Below are positions 60,042 through 64,000 of a stretch of 64,000 bases of DNA, in pieces. The stretch's first letter is position 1; each line of letters opens with the position of its first letter. Source of the stretch: Druceiella hillmani (lineage: Eukaryota; Arthropoda; Insecta; Lepidoptera; Hepialidae); contig JAYKKI010000006.1 in NCBI GenBank assembly GCA_039881145.1, positions 7,510,501 through 7,574,500 of the forward strand, given 5' to 3'. The notes beneath the pieces were generated by a model. The model did not search any database. It saw nothing but the letters and a program-made list of their open reading frames with translations, and was not told the origin of the DNA. The position numbers and the translations under genes are program-made.

Positions 60042-63000
60042 TTACTACGAAATCACTTTTTTACAAAAAGAAAATATGCTAGATATTTGGCTATAGTAAA
60101 CTTGAAAATGATTATCGTCTACTGATCTACACATGAGTTAAACAAATTTCTGAACCTAATGAGAATTACAATCTGAAAAAAGTTGTTATACTCACGCAGA
60201 CATCATTCAATAATCAATAATATACTATGTTATTTGTATTCATTTAAGTCCAAACCTAAATTTTAAACTTACTATAAACTTCAACAAATATCATGTGTAT
60301 GGAAAGCCATAAAAGGTTCATACAGCTCTACTCTCTTGCCTCATATTACAATTCATAAATTCAGGAGTCACGCATTCGTTGAAACAAATTATTTTCATTA
60401 TTGACAAAGGAAATGATTCTATTCTCCTTTATCCTTCGTTCATACCAAAATACTAACTAAACTGTCAGTCTTTTGGCTTAGACTGATCAAAACATGAATG
60501 GATATTTTGTCGTACCAATATAGTGGCCACTAAAAATAATTTAAAAACAATACAAGTAAATGTTAGAAAACTGGTTGAAGACATAATTTATAGGGTATAT
60601 TTCACCATTTCCTTACATGTTGATTCTAAGTATGGTACCTTTAGAAATACAATAGTTATCATTTCTAATAATGGTTCACCTTAATAATTATTTACGGAAT
60701 AATAGCATTTTTGTCACATAAAATATTAATTTTTCCACTTAAATAAAAATTATTACATAATTAATTGTGAATTGCCATACTTTTCTCTTAACAACACGAA
60801 AGCGCCACCCGTTGTTGAGAAAAGTTGACAATATAACCCTTAGAAAATTACAATATCATCTTCTTAATACGTTTATCACAATTACTATTCATATCATTTA
60901 AGTTAACTGTGAAAAAAATTTAATTTTTTATTATTTTCCTTTAAAAATATTTTCGTTTCTTTAGACAATAAAAGTAGTTATTTTTAATGAAAAACCAGAA
61001 CATAAACATTTCGAGAAAAGGACGAACGGACGTAGATGGAGTTTTTAAAATGAAATATAAAAAGGAACTGGAGTTATCTTAATTTTAAATTAAATATACT
61101 AATTTTAAAAATGTCCATCTTCCAGAGCATTTTAAAGCTATGAGTGCCTAAAAATTAGTGAAGTAGTAAATGATACATATAAAATATCGTCCTGGATTGA
61201 GGGCCCCGTAAGCTTAGAAGTACCCCGTAACTTTTGTTCCGCTAGTACGTGGTTTTTATGGATATACGCAGCTTTTCTATCAAATTTACGAGAAAGCGGT
61301 AATATTAATAAAGAATTTAATTAACAATTAATTTTTAAGAAGTTAAAGTGGTTAATAAAAAATTAAGATAAACAATTTCTAATTTTTTTGGCAAATAAAA
61401 ATTATTTTGGTATATAAGGGATAAGAGTGTGAACATAGGTAAAAGCGTGGACAGAAGTATATAATACGGGATCATTGCAAAATGTCAGTGTACAGCTACC
61501 TGTTGCAAAGCGCAATTTTCTTTTTTCGCGCCTTTTCTTTATTTCTGTCCATCTTAAGCCACTTAGCTGTTTTTAATGCTGCGATCCAATTACTTCATTT
61601 TCTTTCATTTGTTTGACTTTTCACACGTGTTAAATTGCGTATCAAGGATAGAAACCGCAAAACCATCAGCCAACAAGTGGATGACGACAAGAAAAGTATC
61701 AATTATAACTTATTGCATTTAACACCTAGTCAATAATATTGAATTGTTTTCTATCAATAATATGCAATAAGTTTTCCAAAAATTATCACTTGCAAATTTT
61801 ATGGAAACTTAAACACTACTTTCATTCAATAAAATTGCTCATTTTACTTGCGTTACAGGAGCTACTGAATAAGTGTTACATAACGCCTAAATTTACATTA
61901 TCTTTTTCATTTGAGAAACAAAAACCTTATAAAGTTCTGCAGGAATTTTTTTTTATAATACGGACATAGACATTATAATTTTAGGATTAAGGTTATCATT
62001 TTTTTAAACGATAAAATTTGAGACTCATATTATTGTAATGATATCAAGTTACAGTAGCTATTTTACCAGTGGTACGTAGATTTAAATTAGTAATTTTTAA
62101 GCTACTACACTAGATAATATACATGCATATAAAAAAAAATGTTACAAAAAACAGTGTAATTCGGATCCGTAGGTCTTTATTGCACACCATGTAACATCAT
62201 TCCCTGCCATTGACATTTAATCAATTCGCAAACGAAAAAAGACGTTCAACAAATTTGCAAATTTCCTCACGGAGTTCCGCACATTACAAGTTCAAGACGT
62301 TTTCCCGGATGCTATTTCGTTTATCTCCAATGTGGCCTCGAGCTATTGAATGTTTCTTGTTTCCCTTACTAGCTCTCGTTTCCTTTTATTTTCCATGCGA
62401 GCACACGTGAACATACACCATCAGGTGCATGTTCGTATATATTTAGCTAATATTCGTACGGAATATGAAAGGAAAAGCATATTAAAATCGATTTGTGTTC
62501 TAAAAATATGTAACAAGCTTTATTCGGCATCAAATATAAAGGTGAGGGATTTAGTATCGTCCTAAATAAAATAGGATACTCATAAAGCTCATCATATTGC
62601 ATCAGAGTTTGTGAGAATAAAACCCCCAAAAAGTGACTCCCAAAGGTTGTACATATTTTGTTCAATATAACGATTAAGTGGTCAAAAATATGTAAAATTA
62701 CAAACCGTATACAAATTCAATGCACCCCAACGGTACATAGCATAAACTTTTTAACAAAAAAGTGGGCGCTATGTAATTAGTTTCCTTATTTACTACGTGT
62801 ATTTAATTGATGTATCATTCAGATTGCATGCTTGGAATCAATATTACCCTTCAACAGTTTGTCATGTAAATTAATCTTGAAAGTTGCTATATTTTTACCA
62901 TTGCAGTGACATTCGATTACATAAATTTCATTTTTTCGAATTAACTATCAATGTTATTTTTTATTGAAAAAAAGGAAATAAAACTCGTAAGGGTGTAATT

Positions 63001-64000
63001 ATACTTACACTAGAATTTTTAAAATATTTAAATAAATATTTTATTTTACAAAGTTATTTTATTTTTTAATTGTTATTTATTAATTTTAATCCCTTTTAAA
63101 AAAAACGATATTTGCAATATTATATATTATTAGTGGCCCTCATCTACTTGTATCATCTAGCCACGTGTACTGAAAGAACTGAACTATTTCGATTGGCCAT
63201 CTTATCGGAGCTGCTTTAGTCATATAATAATGGCACCCAAACTATTGAAAAATTCGACATCGTTATACAAGCTATATCGTTGTTGAATATACAGAGGGGG
63301 CGGCGGAGATAAACCCTAGAATATTTTTTGAAAATTATGTTTTTGGGGATAAAATATAAGGTAAAACGACACTTTTAAGGTATTTATTGTTTCTATTTGA
63401 ATTTATATGCTTACGGGATAAAACGAAAAATTGTAGGAATGATTAACAGAACTTTCAGTTTGGTTAAACTTTACATTTATTTTCAATTCCATCAGCGTTG
63501 TATGACAAATTTGCAATCCGACTATCAGCACTGACGCCGTAAGATTTGATTGAGCTTGCTAAAGGATCTGACAAATAAACATTGTCGATACGGTCAAGGT
63601 GATTCAGATTAAAATCTAAAATTTCATGCAAAATATTATTAATATAAAGTAAATTTTATATGAGCGAAGCCAAAAACAACGGTTAGTTATAATTATAACT
63701 AAGTATTTTAGAAATATGCGTACCGAAAAATAACTTAAGACCGTTTTCCAACGGGGAGAGAATGTTCCATTTTGGGTAACAGATACATCCGACTCTACTT
63801 TATAAAGCACGTCCTATAATACAAATGAAAGTTGCTTTATGATATTACAGTAAACGAAATGGTGGGTCCATTTCATTTACTTTAATATTGGATGAAATTT
63901 CATTCGACATTGTAACGAAAAATATATCAGCCAAGTCCGAGTAGAAGTCGCGCGCCAAGGTCCCGTTCCCACGCATTATGAATTGTAAAGCATTTATTGT

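Larger units (their letters stand above)
58420..64000. other. Gene-free right end of the window
   Basis: About 5.6 kb in which no coding region, RNA gene or transposase is recognised. It contains half of the foldback repeat (59853-59971) and a perfect hairpin (60001-60041). Open frames at 61739-61969, 62210-62565 and 63616-63810 have no family motif and the biased composition of chance frames. Confidence 0.6.

Overview
The window is AT-rich nuclear DNA from an insect, probably a moth or butterfly. The evidence is two intact spliced genes of insect-expanded families (a secreted pancreatic-lipase-like protein and a 7tm_7 gustatory receptor), long (TA)n arrays, and degraded DNA transposons of several superfamilies. 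Several copies of a dispersed repeat with a GTCTGTCTG-type core resemble repeats I associate with Lepidoptera; that assignment is from memory. No bacterial features, CRISPR arrays, rRNA, convincing tRNA genes or reverse-transcriptase coding were seen.

Layout. (1) 305-664, minus: the probable C-terminal exon of an odorant receptor. (2) 2985-20256, plus: a seven-exon lipase-family gene rebuilt from splice sites. All six junction phases agree and the product is 325 aa with a signal peptide. Two active-site positions are changed: the catalytic His position is Ala250 and the nucleophile elbow is AFSLG. Its introns hold a mariner relic (about 8.23-8.61 kb) and a complete-ended but dead pogo-type element (15950-18382). 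(3) 20.3-28.8 kb: no intact gene; a Mutator-like transposase relic (26.69-27.24 kb) and repeats. (4) 28782-29983: a gustatory-receptor pseudogene matching the last two exons of the intact receptor further on. (5) 34.44-35.07 kb: three degenerate tandem copies of a segment resembling lipase exon 4 plus flanking intron. (6) 35.85-41.4 kb: a foldback repeat, two hAT transposase relics and a possible Tc1 relic. (7) 43922-51191, plus: an intact four-exon gustatory receptor of 389 aa ending with TYIIVLAQF; its second intron carries a hAT insertion with an 8-bp target-site duplication. (8) 51892-58419: two nearly identical tandem 3264-bp units, each containing the same dead piggyBac element with TTAA ends. 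(9) 58.42-64 kb: no gene recognised; half of the foldback repeat and a perfect 18-bp hairpin.

The lipase gene is probably digestive or secreted-protein related and the receptors are chemosensory. They do not form a functional unit: the window looks like a gene-poor stretch in which receptor and lipase sequences have been locally duplicated and partly lost, with heavy transposon turnover. I did not find a convincing new multi-gene system. The most notable items are the altered lipase active site, the triplicated lipase-exon relic, the receptor pseudogene/gene pair and the tandem duplication that copied an already inactivated piggyBac.
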